DNA of 6,410 nucleotides from contig JAKANG010000097.1 in the NCBI GenBank assembly GCA_021812505.1, forward strand, positions 1-6,410, written 5' to 3'. The stretch comes from Pseudomonadota bacterium. Its GTDB lineage: Bacteria; Pseudomonadota; Alphaproteobacteria; Rhizobiales; Beijerinckiaceae. The notes under the pieces were generated by a model. That model saw only the letters and a list, made by a program, of their open reading frames with translations, searched no databases and was not told where the DNA came from. A program made the position numbers and the translations under genes. This document shows, one piece after another, positions 1-5,100 of this stretch; the first letter of the stretch is position 1, and the number at the start of each line of letters is the position of its first letter.

Positions 1-102
1 TAGAGCATGTTGCGCCGATCGGATTGCCGCCGCAATTTTCGCAAATGAGAAGAGTCGGCGGCGCGCGCGGCGTCGAGGAACAGGCTGTCACGGATCAGGA
101 AC
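1..102. other. 5' flank of the surA-like gene, no gene recognised
   Basis: This stretch lies upstream of the first complete gene. A TAG triplet occupies the first three bases and could be the stop of an upstream gene (lptD is the usual neighbour), but one codon cannot establish that. Short open frames here give arginine-rich, low-complexity translations typical of shadow frames in GC-rich DNA. No convincing -35/-10 pair or terminator was seen, which fits the downstream genes being read from a promoter further upstream. Confidence 0.4.
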
Positions 103-1035
103 ATGGCATTGCGGTTCAGAACAAATTTCGGCTGTCCGGCGCGGGCGGTCGCGCTCGGCCTGCTCGTCATGGCGGCGCTTGCGCCGGCGCAGGGCGTCCG
201 CGCCCAGACGATTGTCGCCAGCATCAATGGCGATCCGGTCACAACCTACGATCTTGCGGAGCGCGCCAAACTATTGCGCGCCATGGGCCAGCCGTCGTCG
301 CCCTCGGCGGCGATGGACAGCCTGATCGAATCGCGGGTGAAGGCCACCGAGGTCAATAAATTCAATATTCACGTCACATCGGCCCAGCTGGGTCCGGCCA
401 TTCATTACTACGCCCAGAAGGCGCATATGACGGATGCGCAGCTCCAGCAGCGGATCGCCGCGGCTCATGTCGATCACAAGCACGTCGAAAATTTCTTCTC
501 CATCCATGTCGCCTTCGATGTCTACGCGCGCGCGCGCAACCGCGCCGTCGAAGCGAGCAGCGCGGACGTGGACGCCGAAATGGCGCGCGACAAATCGATC
601 GCCCAGGAAAAAACCTACACGCTTCGTCAGGTGCTGCTGATCGTGCCGTCGTCACAGGGAGTGGCGGGTCTTCAGGCGGCCGCCAGGAAGATGGAGGCTT
701 TGCGCGGGCGATTCGTCAATTGCGACACCGGGCCCAAAGTCGCCGCCGAACTCGGCGATTTTGTCGTCCGCGACCCGGTCACCCGAACCTCGTCGCAACT
801 GGGCGAGCCATTGTCGGCCCTGCTCGACAAGACGCCGATTGGCCATCTGACGCAGCCGAGCCGCGACTCGAGCGGACTCGCCGCGATCGCCGTTTGCGAG
901 CGCAAGACCGCCTCCACCGACGCGCGGCGCCAGGAGGCGCAGGACAAGGTCCTGCAACGCATCGTCGAAAAGCAGGCCCAGGAGCTTTATGCCGATCTGC
1001 GCAGCCATGCCGTGATCGTCAAAACAGGAAAATGA
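103..1035 (+). CDS. SurA-like periplasmic chaperone (SurA N-terminal plus parvulin-like domain)
   Basis: A 310-residue secreted protein, probably an outer-membrane-protein folding chaperone. Residues 1-34 form a signal peptide: basic start (MALRFR), hydrophobic core around 15-28, and a VRA-Q cleavage site after Ala34. The mature protein opens with IVASINGDPVTTYDL (37-51), the characteristic start of SurA_N domains. A helical region follows to about 165, then a single parvulin-like domain (about 170-268) and a charged C-terminal helix. E. coli SurA is longer (428 aa) and has two parvulin domains; one-domain versions are usual in alphaproteobacteria. The parvulin domain looks degenerate: the usual His of the S-H-I-L strand is Gln176, and the His expected after the C-terminal Gly258 is absent, so prolyl isomerase activity is doubtful. 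Cys207 and Cys265 could form a disulfide. The ATG at 103 is chosen for the signal peptide; AGGA lies only 2 bases upstream. The stop overlaps pdxA by ATGA. Family assignment is firm; the exact role is inferred. Confidence 0.85.
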   Translation: MALRFRTNFGCPARAVALGLLVMAALAPAQGVRAQTIVASINGDPVTTYDLAERAKLLRAMGQPSSPSAAMDSLIESRVKATEVNKFNIHVTSAQLGPAIHYYAQKAHMTDAQLQQRIAAAHVDHKHVENFFSIHVAFDVYARARNRAVEASSADVDAEMARDKSIAQEKTYTLRQVLLIVPSSQGVAGLQAAARKMEALRGRFVNCDTGPKVAAELGDFVVRDPVTRTSSQLGEPLSALLDKTPIGHLTQPSRDSSGLAAIAVCERKTASTDARRQEAQDKVLQRIVEKQAQELYADLRSHAVIVKTGK

Positions 1036-2069
1036 GCGAAATCCCGCGCCCCCTCTGCCTGACTCAAGGGGACCCGTCTGGGATCGGGCCGGACATCACG
1101 CTCGCGCTTTACAGCCGCGCCCGCGAGCAGGGCGCGGCTTTCTTCGAGCCTTTTTTTGTCCTGACCGACCCCGATCTGCTGCGCCGCCGCGCCGGCCAGC
1201 TCGGCCTCGCGGTCGAAATCGCCGAAGCGGCGCCCGAAGAGGCGGCAAAAATCTTTCCCTCCGCTTTGCCCGTGGTCGCCCTGGACGCCCGCGTCCGCGG
1301 CGAGCCGGGGCGGCCCGACCCGAACGACGCGGCGGCGACCATCGAATCGATCGCCCGCGCGGTGGAATTCGTCCATGCCGGCCGGGCGGCGGCCGTCGTC
1401 ACCAATCCGATCGCCAAATCCGTGCTCTACCGCGCCGGTTTCGCCCATCCCGGCCATACCGAATTTCTGGGCGAACTGGCGGAAAAAAATTTCGCCCGGC
1501 CCGCGCGGCCGGTGATGCTGCTGTGGTCGCGCGAACTGGCCGTGGTCCCGGCGACCATCCATGTGCCTCTGGCGCAGGTTCCCGCCCTGCTCAAAACCGA
1601 CGACCTCGTCGAGATCGGCGCAATTGTCGCCGAGGCGTTCCGGCGCGATTTCGACGTCGCCCGGCCGCGACTGGTTTTTGCCGGCCTCAATCCCCATGCC
1701 GGCGAGGACGGCGCCATCGGCCGCGAGGACATCGAGATCATCGCGCCGGCGGTCGCGCGGCTTTCCGCGCGCGGTTTGGATGTTCGCGGGCCCCTGCCCG
1801 CCGACACCATGTTCCACGCGGCAGCGCGGAAAACCTATGATGTCGCGATCTGCGCCTATCACGATCAGGCGCTGATCCCGATCAAGACGCTCGCTTTCGA
1901 CAGCGGCGTCAATGTCACCCTCGGCCTGCCCTTCATCCGTACCTCACCCGACCACGGCACGGCTTTTTCCATCGCCGGAACCGGCCGGGCCAGCGAAACC
2001 AGCCTTGCCGAGGCGACAGCGCTCGCCGCGCGCATGGCCCGCGCGCGCCTCGAAGCGTCGCGCGCATGA
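1032..2069 (+). CDS. pdxA: 4-hydroxythreonine-4-phosphate dehydrogenase PdxA
   Basis: A 345-residue cytosolic enzyme of the DXP-dependent pyridoxal phosphate pathway. It oxidises 4-phosphohydroxy-L-threonine with NAD+; the product decarboxylates to 3-amino-1-hydroxyacetone 1-phosphate, which PdxJ then uses. The start shows the family signature [11 protein letters not shown] (11-21). The three metal-binding histidines are in place: His142 in GHTEFL, His222 in NPHAGE and His277 in YHDQ. VTNPIAK (123-129), GPLPADTMF (253-261) and the C-terminal [10 protein letters not shown] segment (303-312) are also family hallmarks. Length is close to that of E. coli PdxA (329 aa). The open frame extends upstream to 720 inside the surA-like gene, but the ATG at 1032 is chosen because it starts the conserved domain, overlaps the upstream stop as ATGA and has AGGA just before it. 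The tight overlap implies translational coupling in an operon. No key residue is missing. Confidence 0.97.
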   Translation: MSEIPRPLCLTQGDPSGIGPDITLALYSRAREQGAAFFEPFFVLTDPDLLRRRAGQLGLAVEIAEAAPEEAAKIFPSALPVVALDARVRGEPGRPDPNDAAATIESIARAVEFVHAGRAAAVVTNPIAKSVLYRAGFAHPGHTEFLGELAEKNFARPARPVMLLWSRELAVVPATIHVPLAQVPALLKTDDLVEIGAIVAEAFRRDFDVARPRLVFAGLNPHAGEDGAIGREDIEIIAPAVARLSARGLDVRGPLPADTMFHAAARKTYDVAICAYHDQALIPIKTLAFDSGVNVTLGLPFIRTSPDHGTAFSIAGTGRASETSLAEATALAARMARARLEASRA

Positions 2070-2929
2070 GCGGCGATCTCCCGCCTTTGCGCGAGGTCGT
2101 CGCCCGCCACGGCCTGAGCGCGAAGAAATCGCTCGGCCAGAATTTTCTCTTCGACCTCAATCTCACCGGAAAAATCGCCCGCGCCGCCGGCCCGCTGGAC
2201 GAGGCGACCATTCTGGAGATCGGCCCCGGTCCCGGCGGCCTGACCCGCACCTTGCTCGCGCAGGGCGCGAAAAAGGTGATCGCGGTGGAGCGCGACGACC
2301 GCTGCCTCGCGGCGTTGGAGGAAATCGCCGGGGCCTATCCTGGACGGCTGGAGGTTTTTGCCGGCGACGCCCTGACGCTGGATTATCCCGCCTTCGTCGC
2401 CGAGCGCGCGACGGAAGGCCCGGTCCGCATTTGCGCCAACCTGCCCTATAATATCGGCACGCAACTGCTGACGACCTGGCTCACCCTCGACGCCTGGCCG
2501 CCCTTCTATGACCGGCTGGTGCTGATGTTCCAGCGCGAGGTCGCGGAAAGGATCGTGGCCAGCCCACGCGAGCGCGCCGACTATGGCCGCCTCGGCGTGC
2601 TGGCCAATTGGCGCTGCGCGACGCGGATTCTGTTCGACGTGCCGCCGTCCGCCTTCACGCCTCCGCCGAAAATCACCTCCAGCGTGGTCGAATTGCGGCC
2701 GCGTTCGGCTCCGGTCCCCTGCGAGGTCAAGTCGCTGGAGGCGGTGACGCTGGCCGCCTTCGGCCAGAGGCGCAAAATGCTGCGCCAGGCCCTCAAGAGC
2801 CTGCCCGGAGTTGGCGATCCCGCGCCGCTGCTGGAAGAGGCCGGAATCGCGCCGACACGGCGCGCGGAGGAAATCGATGTCGAGGGTTTTTGCGCCCTCG
2901 CCCGCGCCTTTTCGCGAAGGCGCGCTTAA
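2066..2929 (+). CDS. rsmA: 16S rRNA (adenine(1518)-N(6)/adenine(1519)-N(6))-dimethyltransferase RsmA (KsgA)
   Basis: A 287-residue methyltransferase that uses S-adenosylmethionine to dimethylate the two adjacent adenosines in the 3' terminal hairpin of 16S rRNA, a late step in small-subunit maturation. The sequence shows the family signature [11 protein letters not shown] (20-30), the SAM-binding motif [11 protein letters not shown] (51-60), the acidic residue at the end of strand 2 in VERDD (74-78), GDAL (100-103), the catalytic NLPYNI motif (125-130), [10 protein letters not shown] (154-163) and FGQRRKMLR (232-240) in the C-terminal helical domain. Length is normal for the family. The ATG at 2066 overlaps the pdxA stop as ATGA, so it is probably translationally coupled. 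The TAA stop overlaps the stop of the convergent gene on the other strand, leaving no intergenic space for a conventional terminator. The pdxA-rsmA pairing is widely conserved. No anomaly is seen in the protein. Confidence 0.97.
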   Translation: MSGDLPPLREVVARHGLSAKKSLGQNFLFDLNLTGKIARAAGPLDEATILEIGPGPGGLTRTLLAQGAKKVIAVERDDRCLAALEEIAGAYPGRLEVFAGDALTLDYPAFVAERATEGPVRICANLPYNIGTQLLTTWLTLDAWPPFYDRLVLMFQREVAERIVASPRERADYGRLGVLANWRCATRILFDVPPSAFTPPPKITSSVVELRPRSAPVPCEVKSLEAVTLAAFGQRRKMLRQALKSLPGVGDPAPLLEEAGIAPTRRAEEIDVEGFCALARAFSRRRA

Positions 2930-3348
2930 TGTTCCGTGTTGGCGGCGCGCGGACCCAGCGCGCGCATCAGGGCGACGAGAGCCGCGAAAAGCGCCGCCGC
3001 CGCCGCGACAAGGCGCGGGCTGCGGATCGCGAGCCGCGCGGCAACCGGCGCCGCGCGAACCAAAACATTGGTCTTGACCGCGACCTCGACCTGCTCCGCC
3101 GCGCGGTTCAGCGCTTTGGCCGCAACGACAAGAAGGATCGCGCCGAAAACCAGCGCGCCGCCGCCGACGGAAAGCGCCGCCAGCCAGGGGGCCAGACGGG
3201 CCAGAAGCGCGAGATAAGCGGCAAAGGCGAAAAAGCTCAAGGACAGCAGCAGCAGAACCGCGCCGGCCAGCGCCCCGACGGCGAAAAGCCGGAAACGGCG
3301 CGAAAGCACGGCCGTCTCCAGGCCCAGGACGGAAAACACGCCGCTCAT
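2926..3348 (-). CDS. YqjE-like inner-membrane protein (phage holin superfamily III/DUF1469-like)
   Basis: A 140-residue membrane protein. Residues about 21-48 and 53-79 form two long hydrophobic helices separated by a short RLAP turn. An amphipathic or charged stretch containing [17 protein letters not shown] follows (79-95), then a third, alanine-rich hydrophobic segment (about 113-128). This helical hairpin with a flanking charged region resembles the YqjE/holin-X-like family, whose molecular function is not established; the name does not imply a working phage holin. The open frame extends upstream to 3414, but the ATG at 3348 is chosen because it overlaps the TGA of the preceding gene (ATGA). 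Pairing with a YqjD/ElaB-like gene mirrors the E. coli yqjD-yqjE arrangement and supports the call. Its stop TAA shares the TTAA at 2926-2929 with the convergent rsmA stop. It is a real gene with high confidence and a family member with moderate confidence. Confidence 0.75.
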   Translation of the reverse strand: MSGVFSVLGLETAVLSRRFRLFAVGALAGAVLLLLSLSFFAFAAYLALLARLAPWLAALSVGGGALVFGAILLVVAAKALNRAAEQVEVAVKTNVLVRAAPVAARLAIRSPRLVAAAAALFAALVALMRALGPRAANTEH

Positions 3349-3689
3349 GTCCGGGGCGCCCGATTGCGCCACAGCCCGACGATGAGGCCAAGGCCGAGCG
3401 CCGCCGCGAGCCACGGCAAGGGATTGCGCCGCACCGACTGCGAAATCTCCGCGAGTCCGGCCTCCCCGATGTCGCGGGCCTCGCCCGCGAGTTCGGCGAG
3501 ATTGTCAGAGGCCGCCCGGCCCGCCTCTTTCAGCGCCCTCGCCGCCGCCTCTGGATCGGCGCCGAGCAGCGAAGCAAGCTCCTCCATCGCCCTTTGGACG
3601 GCGCCGAGGGCCTGCGCAACCGAGGAGGCGTCGCCTTCTTTGTCCGGCTGGGGGGATTCGTCGGCTTCGGCGGACTTCTTGCTGGTCAT
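3345..3689 (-). CDS. YqjD/ElaB-like (DUF883) tail-anchored membrane protein
   Basis: A 114-residue protein with a charged, disordered-looking N-terminus (1-20), a long alanine/glutamate-rich amphipathic helical region (about 23-85, possibly coiled coil) and one C-terminal transmembrane segment (about 92-106) preceded by VRRNP and followed by WRNR. This layout, with the R-R-N-P-x-x-W then glycine/alanine helix then basic tail, is the hallmark of the ElaB/YqjD/DUF883 group. The E. coli members are inner-membrane, ribosome-associated stationary-phase proteins; whether this homologue binds ribosomes is only inference. The ATG at 3689 has a good ribosome-binding site, GGAG (3696-3699), 6 bases upstream. 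Its TGA overlaps the ATG of the YqjE-like gene, so the two are probably co-translated. A candidate promoter lies just upstream (3711-3740). Confidence 0.75.
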   Translation of the reverse strand: MTSKKSAEADESPQPDKEGDASSVAQALGAVQRAMEELASLLGADPEAAARALKEAGRAASDNLAELAGEARDIGEAGLAEISQSVRRNPLPWLAAALGLGLIVGLWRNRAPRT

Positions 3690-3710
3690 GGCGGACTCCG
3701 GGCCTGACGC

Positions 3711-3740
3711 AGTTTAGACCGAAAAATTGACGATTCGCAA
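3711..3740 (-). promoter_or_regulatory. Candidate sigma70-type promoter for the yqjD/yqjE-like pair
   Basis: On the minus strand, TTGCGA (3735-3740, four of six matches to TTGACA) and TAAACT (3711-3716, four of six to TATAAT) are separated by 18 bases. The implied start near 3704 leaves a leader of about 15 bases carrying the GGAG ribosome-binding site. The short AT-rich patch stands out in GC-rich surroundings. The -35 box overlaps the T-run of the terminator ahead of it. This is a pattern match only. Confidence 0.4.
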
Positions 3741-3771
3741 AAAGGGGCGTGCTCGGAACGCCGCGCGCCCC
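3739..3771 (-). terminator. Intrinsic terminator after the copper chaperone gene
   Basis: On the minus strand, GGGGCG (3766-3771) pairs perfectly with CGCCCC (3744-3749) across a 16-base loop, and the second arm is followed at once by TTTTT (3739-3743). Part of the loop could pair further: GGCG (3759-3762) offers an alternative partner for the second arm. An overlapping dyad, GCTCGG (3751-3756) with CCGAGC (3770-3775), offers a competing fold. It lies 13 bases beyond the stop of the PCuAC gene, the right position for its terminator. Confidence 0.7.
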
Positions 3772-3784
3772 GAGCGCTGGCGCC

Positions 3785-4261
3785 TCAATGCATCTTCATG
3801 CGCTCCATTTTCGGCCCCGTCGAGGTCATGTCCATGACCGGCGCCGAAACTTCGACCTTGCCGGCCTTGGCGAAATCGAGGGTCAGGATCACGGTCTCGC
3901 CCGTTTTCAGCGGCTTCTTCAGCCCGACCAGCATGACGTGATAGCCGCCCGGCTTGAGGGCGACCGCACCATGCGCGGGAACGGCGAGGCCGTCGGTGAC
4001 CGCCCGCATTTTCATCACCCCGTCCGCCATTTTCATTTCATGGATTTCGGTCGTGGCCGCGATGTCGGACGAGACGCCGGTCAGCCGGTCATCGGCGTTC
4101 CCGACGTTTTCGATGGTCATATAGGCGGCGCCGGCGGTCGCGCCGGCCGGCGTGGCGCGCGACCACGGATGATCGACGCGGACCGCTCCGGTCTGGGCGG
4201 CGGCCGGACCGGCGACGGCCAGCAGCAGGGCCGTGGCGGCGAATAGGGGCGGAAGCTTCAT
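3785..4261 (-). CDS. Periplasmic copper chaperone PCuA(C) (DUF461 family)
   Basis: A 158-residue secreted copper-binding protein. Residues 1-22 are a signal peptide (MKLPPLF, hydrophobic core, AAA-Q cleavage after Ala22). The mature domain has the PCuAC cupredoxin-like pattern: DHPWSRATPAG (30-40), AAYMTIEN (45-52), EIHEMKMADGVMKMR (72-86), then PGGYHVMLVGLKKPL (104-118) and a closing beta strand ILTLDF (125-130). The expected Cu(I) ligands are His74, Met85, His108 and Met110. In this family the protein delivers Cu(I) in the periplasm, often toward the CuA site of cytochrome oxidase. A short tail rich in Met and His (MDMTSTGPKMERMKMH) may add copper affinity. The open frame continues upstream to 4852, but the ATG at 4261 starts the signal peptide and has AAGGAG (4268-4273) 6 bases before it, so the extension is rejected. 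No Sco, oxidase or TonB partner is in the window. It appears to be a single-gene unit with its own terminator. Confidence 0.93.
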   Translation of the reverse strand: MKLPPLFAATALLLAVAGPAAAQTGAVRVDHPWSRATPAGATAGAAYMTIENVGNADDRLTGVSSDIAATTEIHEMKMADGVMKMRAVTDGLAVPAHGAVALKPGGYHVMLVGLKKPLKTGETVILTLDFAKAGKVEVSAPVMDMTSTGPKMERMKMH

Positions 4262-4343
4262 GACGTTCTCCTTTTGCGCCCGCATCCTGCGCGGGTCTTT
4301 CAAACATTGGTCCGGAGGGAGCCGTCCGGTTCGCGGGCGTGGA

Positions 4344-4360
4344 CTTTGTCCCGGGCAAAG
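4344..4360. promoter_or_regulatory. CTTTG/CAAAG inverted repeat, possible operator
   Basis: CTTTG (4344-4348) and CAAAG (4356-4360) flank TCCCGGG, giving a 17-base near-symmetrical site about 80 bases upstream of the copper chaperone start. It could be a regulator-binding site or a hairpin in the leader. I do not recognise it as the box of a specific copper regulator. Confidence 0.25.
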
Positions 4361-4447
4361 CGCGGCGACAAGGTCACGGCGCCCGCGCCGACGGGCGCGA
4401 ACGACGGGGAGGTCATGGATCCGGTCGCGGCGATTCATTCTCATCCA

Positions 4448-4467
4448 CGCCGGCCGGACGGCCGGCG
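4448..4467. repeat. Perfect 8-bp inverted repeat (hairpin) in the leader region
   Basis: CGCCGGCC (4448-4455) and GGCCGGCG (4460-4467) pair completely around a four-base loop. On the minus strand it would sit near the 5' end of a transcript started from the candidate promoter at 4483-4511. No T-run follows on either strand, so it is not an obvious intrinsic terminator. It could stabilise a leader RNA, or it could be chance structure in very GC-rich DNA. Confidence 0.5.
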
Positions 4468-4482
4468 GCAAGGTTGGCGCCG

Positions 4483-4511
4483 ATCCTATGCGCCGCGCGC
4501 CGGGGCGGCAA
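4483..4511 (-). promoter_or_regulatory. Candidate sigma70-type promoter for the copper chaperone gene
   Basis: On the minus strand, TTGCCG (4506-4511, four of six matches to TTGACA) and TAGGAT (4483-4488, four of six to TATAAT) are spaced by the ideal 17 bases. The implied start near 4476 would give a leader of about 215 bases containing the 4448-4467 hairpin. This is a pattern match only, and closer promoters cannot be excluded. Confidence 0.3.
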
Positions 4512-4743
4512 TCGGTTTCCGCGGACGCCTCGTCGCGCAAATATTGCAACAAGCTTCCCGCTGGCGCGAAAGCGTCCCGGTCCTTAAGCGAACGAATAAT
4601 CGCGTCATTCATTGCACAGACCAGAAGCCGGTGAACAACGTCGGGCGCCGGATTTTTCGGCTCCGGGCCGGGCGCCTCCAGGTCGCAGGCGAGCGCGACG
4701 ATCGGCGGAGTCGAGCCGCCAGGAGCGAGGCGCGCTATGGCCT

Positions 4744-5100
4744 CTATTTCAGGTCGCCGATGAAATAGCCCTCCAACATCCGGTCGGCCGCCTCGGAATG
4801 GCGGCGGCCCCTGGTCTTGGTGTCGTAAGCCGCGGAGGCTTCCCTCCCGCACCAGACTTCGATGACATCGGGCCGCGACGGATGGTCCGGCAGATAGGCG
4901 GTCACGTCATAGACCTTGCCATGAATGGCCATCCAGCAATCTCCGGGCGAGGCATGGGTCGCAACCTCGGCCAGAGAATAGTCTTTCTTCACGGGCGCCC
5001 CGGAGTCGGCGAGCGTCTCCGGCGCCGAAAGACCGGCTAGCCACAGGCCGCCGACCAGAACCCAGAATGCGGCGGTCGCCATGAGATAGATTTTGCGCAT
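4744..5100 (-). CDS. Membrane-anchored or secreted cytochrome b5-like heme protein
   Basis: A 118-residue protein: basic N-terminus (MRK), one hydrophobic segment (about 4-24) acting as signal peptide or anchor, a short linker, then a cytochrome b5 heme-binding domain (about 40-118). Domain hallmarks are YSLAEVATH (41-49), CWMAIHGKVYDVTAYLPDHP (55-74) and the end HSEAADRMLEGYFIGDL (101-117). The probable axial heme ligands are His73 and His101. The usual HPGG around the first ligand is HPSR here. Cys55 and Cys84 could form a disulfide, which would suit a periplasmic location; the secreted b5-like cytochrome b558 of Ectothiorhodospira is a known bacterial relative. The open frame reaches 5199, but the ATG at 5100 is chosen because it starts the hydrophobic segment and joins the TGA of the upstream reductase as TGATG. 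The tight coupling implies that it exchanges electrons with that reductase. Signal-peptide cleavage is unclear; ETLA-D after Ala31 is possible. Confidence 0.85.
   Translation of the reverse strand: MRKIYLMATAAFWVLVGGLWLAGLSAPETLADSGAPVKKDYSLAEVATHASPGDCWMAIHGKVYDVTAYLPDHPSRPDVIEVWCGREASAAYDTKTRGRRHSEAADRMLEGYFIGDLK

Larger units (their letters stand above)
4262..4743. other. Long intergenic region upstream of the copper chaperone
   Basis: About 480 bases lie between two minus-strand genes. Open frames cross it on both strands, but their translations are rich in Arg, Pro and Gly, match no family I recognise, lack ribosome-binding sites and show weaker third-position GC than the real genes. 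It holds a candidate promoter (4483-4511), a perfect 8-bp hairpin (4448-4467), a CTTTG/CAAAG dyad (4344-4360) and the ribosome-binding site of the copper chaperone. Next to the cytochrome b5-like stop there are a 5-bp stem (4714-4718 with 4726-4730) and a larger imperfect stem (GGCGCCGG 4644-4651 with CCGGGCGCC 4668-4676). Neither is followed by a T-run on the minus strand, so termination of the b5 operon may be Rho-dependent or weak. Confidence 0.6.

Noticed and set aside
24..50. TTGCCG as a -35 box for the surA-like gene
   Set aside because: No acceptable -10 hexamer lies 16-18 bases downstream.
24..359. Plus-strand open frame across the start of the surA-like gene, or an lptD remnant
   Set aside because: The translation shows no LptD-like beta-barrel ending and conflicts with the signal peptide and SurA_N start in the neighbouring frame.
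2926..3348. Phage holin or prophage remnant
   Set aside because: The holin-superfamily label is a fold-level family name. There are no phage genes, and the partner and composition fit a chromosomal yqjD-yqjE-like operon.
1865..3391. A 508-codon open frame on the minus strand
   Set aside because: It lies antisense to pdxA and rsmA, whose motifs are unmistakable, and runs into the yqjE-like gene in another frame. The composition is Arg/Gly-rich shadow translation.
2608..3717. A 369-codon open frame on the plus strand
   Set aside because: It overlaps the end of rsmA out of frame and is antisense to the yqjE- and yqjD-like genes. Its translation is very rich in Arg, Gln and Ala with no domain.
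4262..4852. In-frame upstream extension of the copper chaperone, including a possible small gene from an ATG at 4612
   Set aside because: The extension would bury a clear signal peptide and a strong AAGGAG site. Its translation is rich in Arg and Pro, has weaker third-position GC bias, no ribosome-binding site and no recognised domain.
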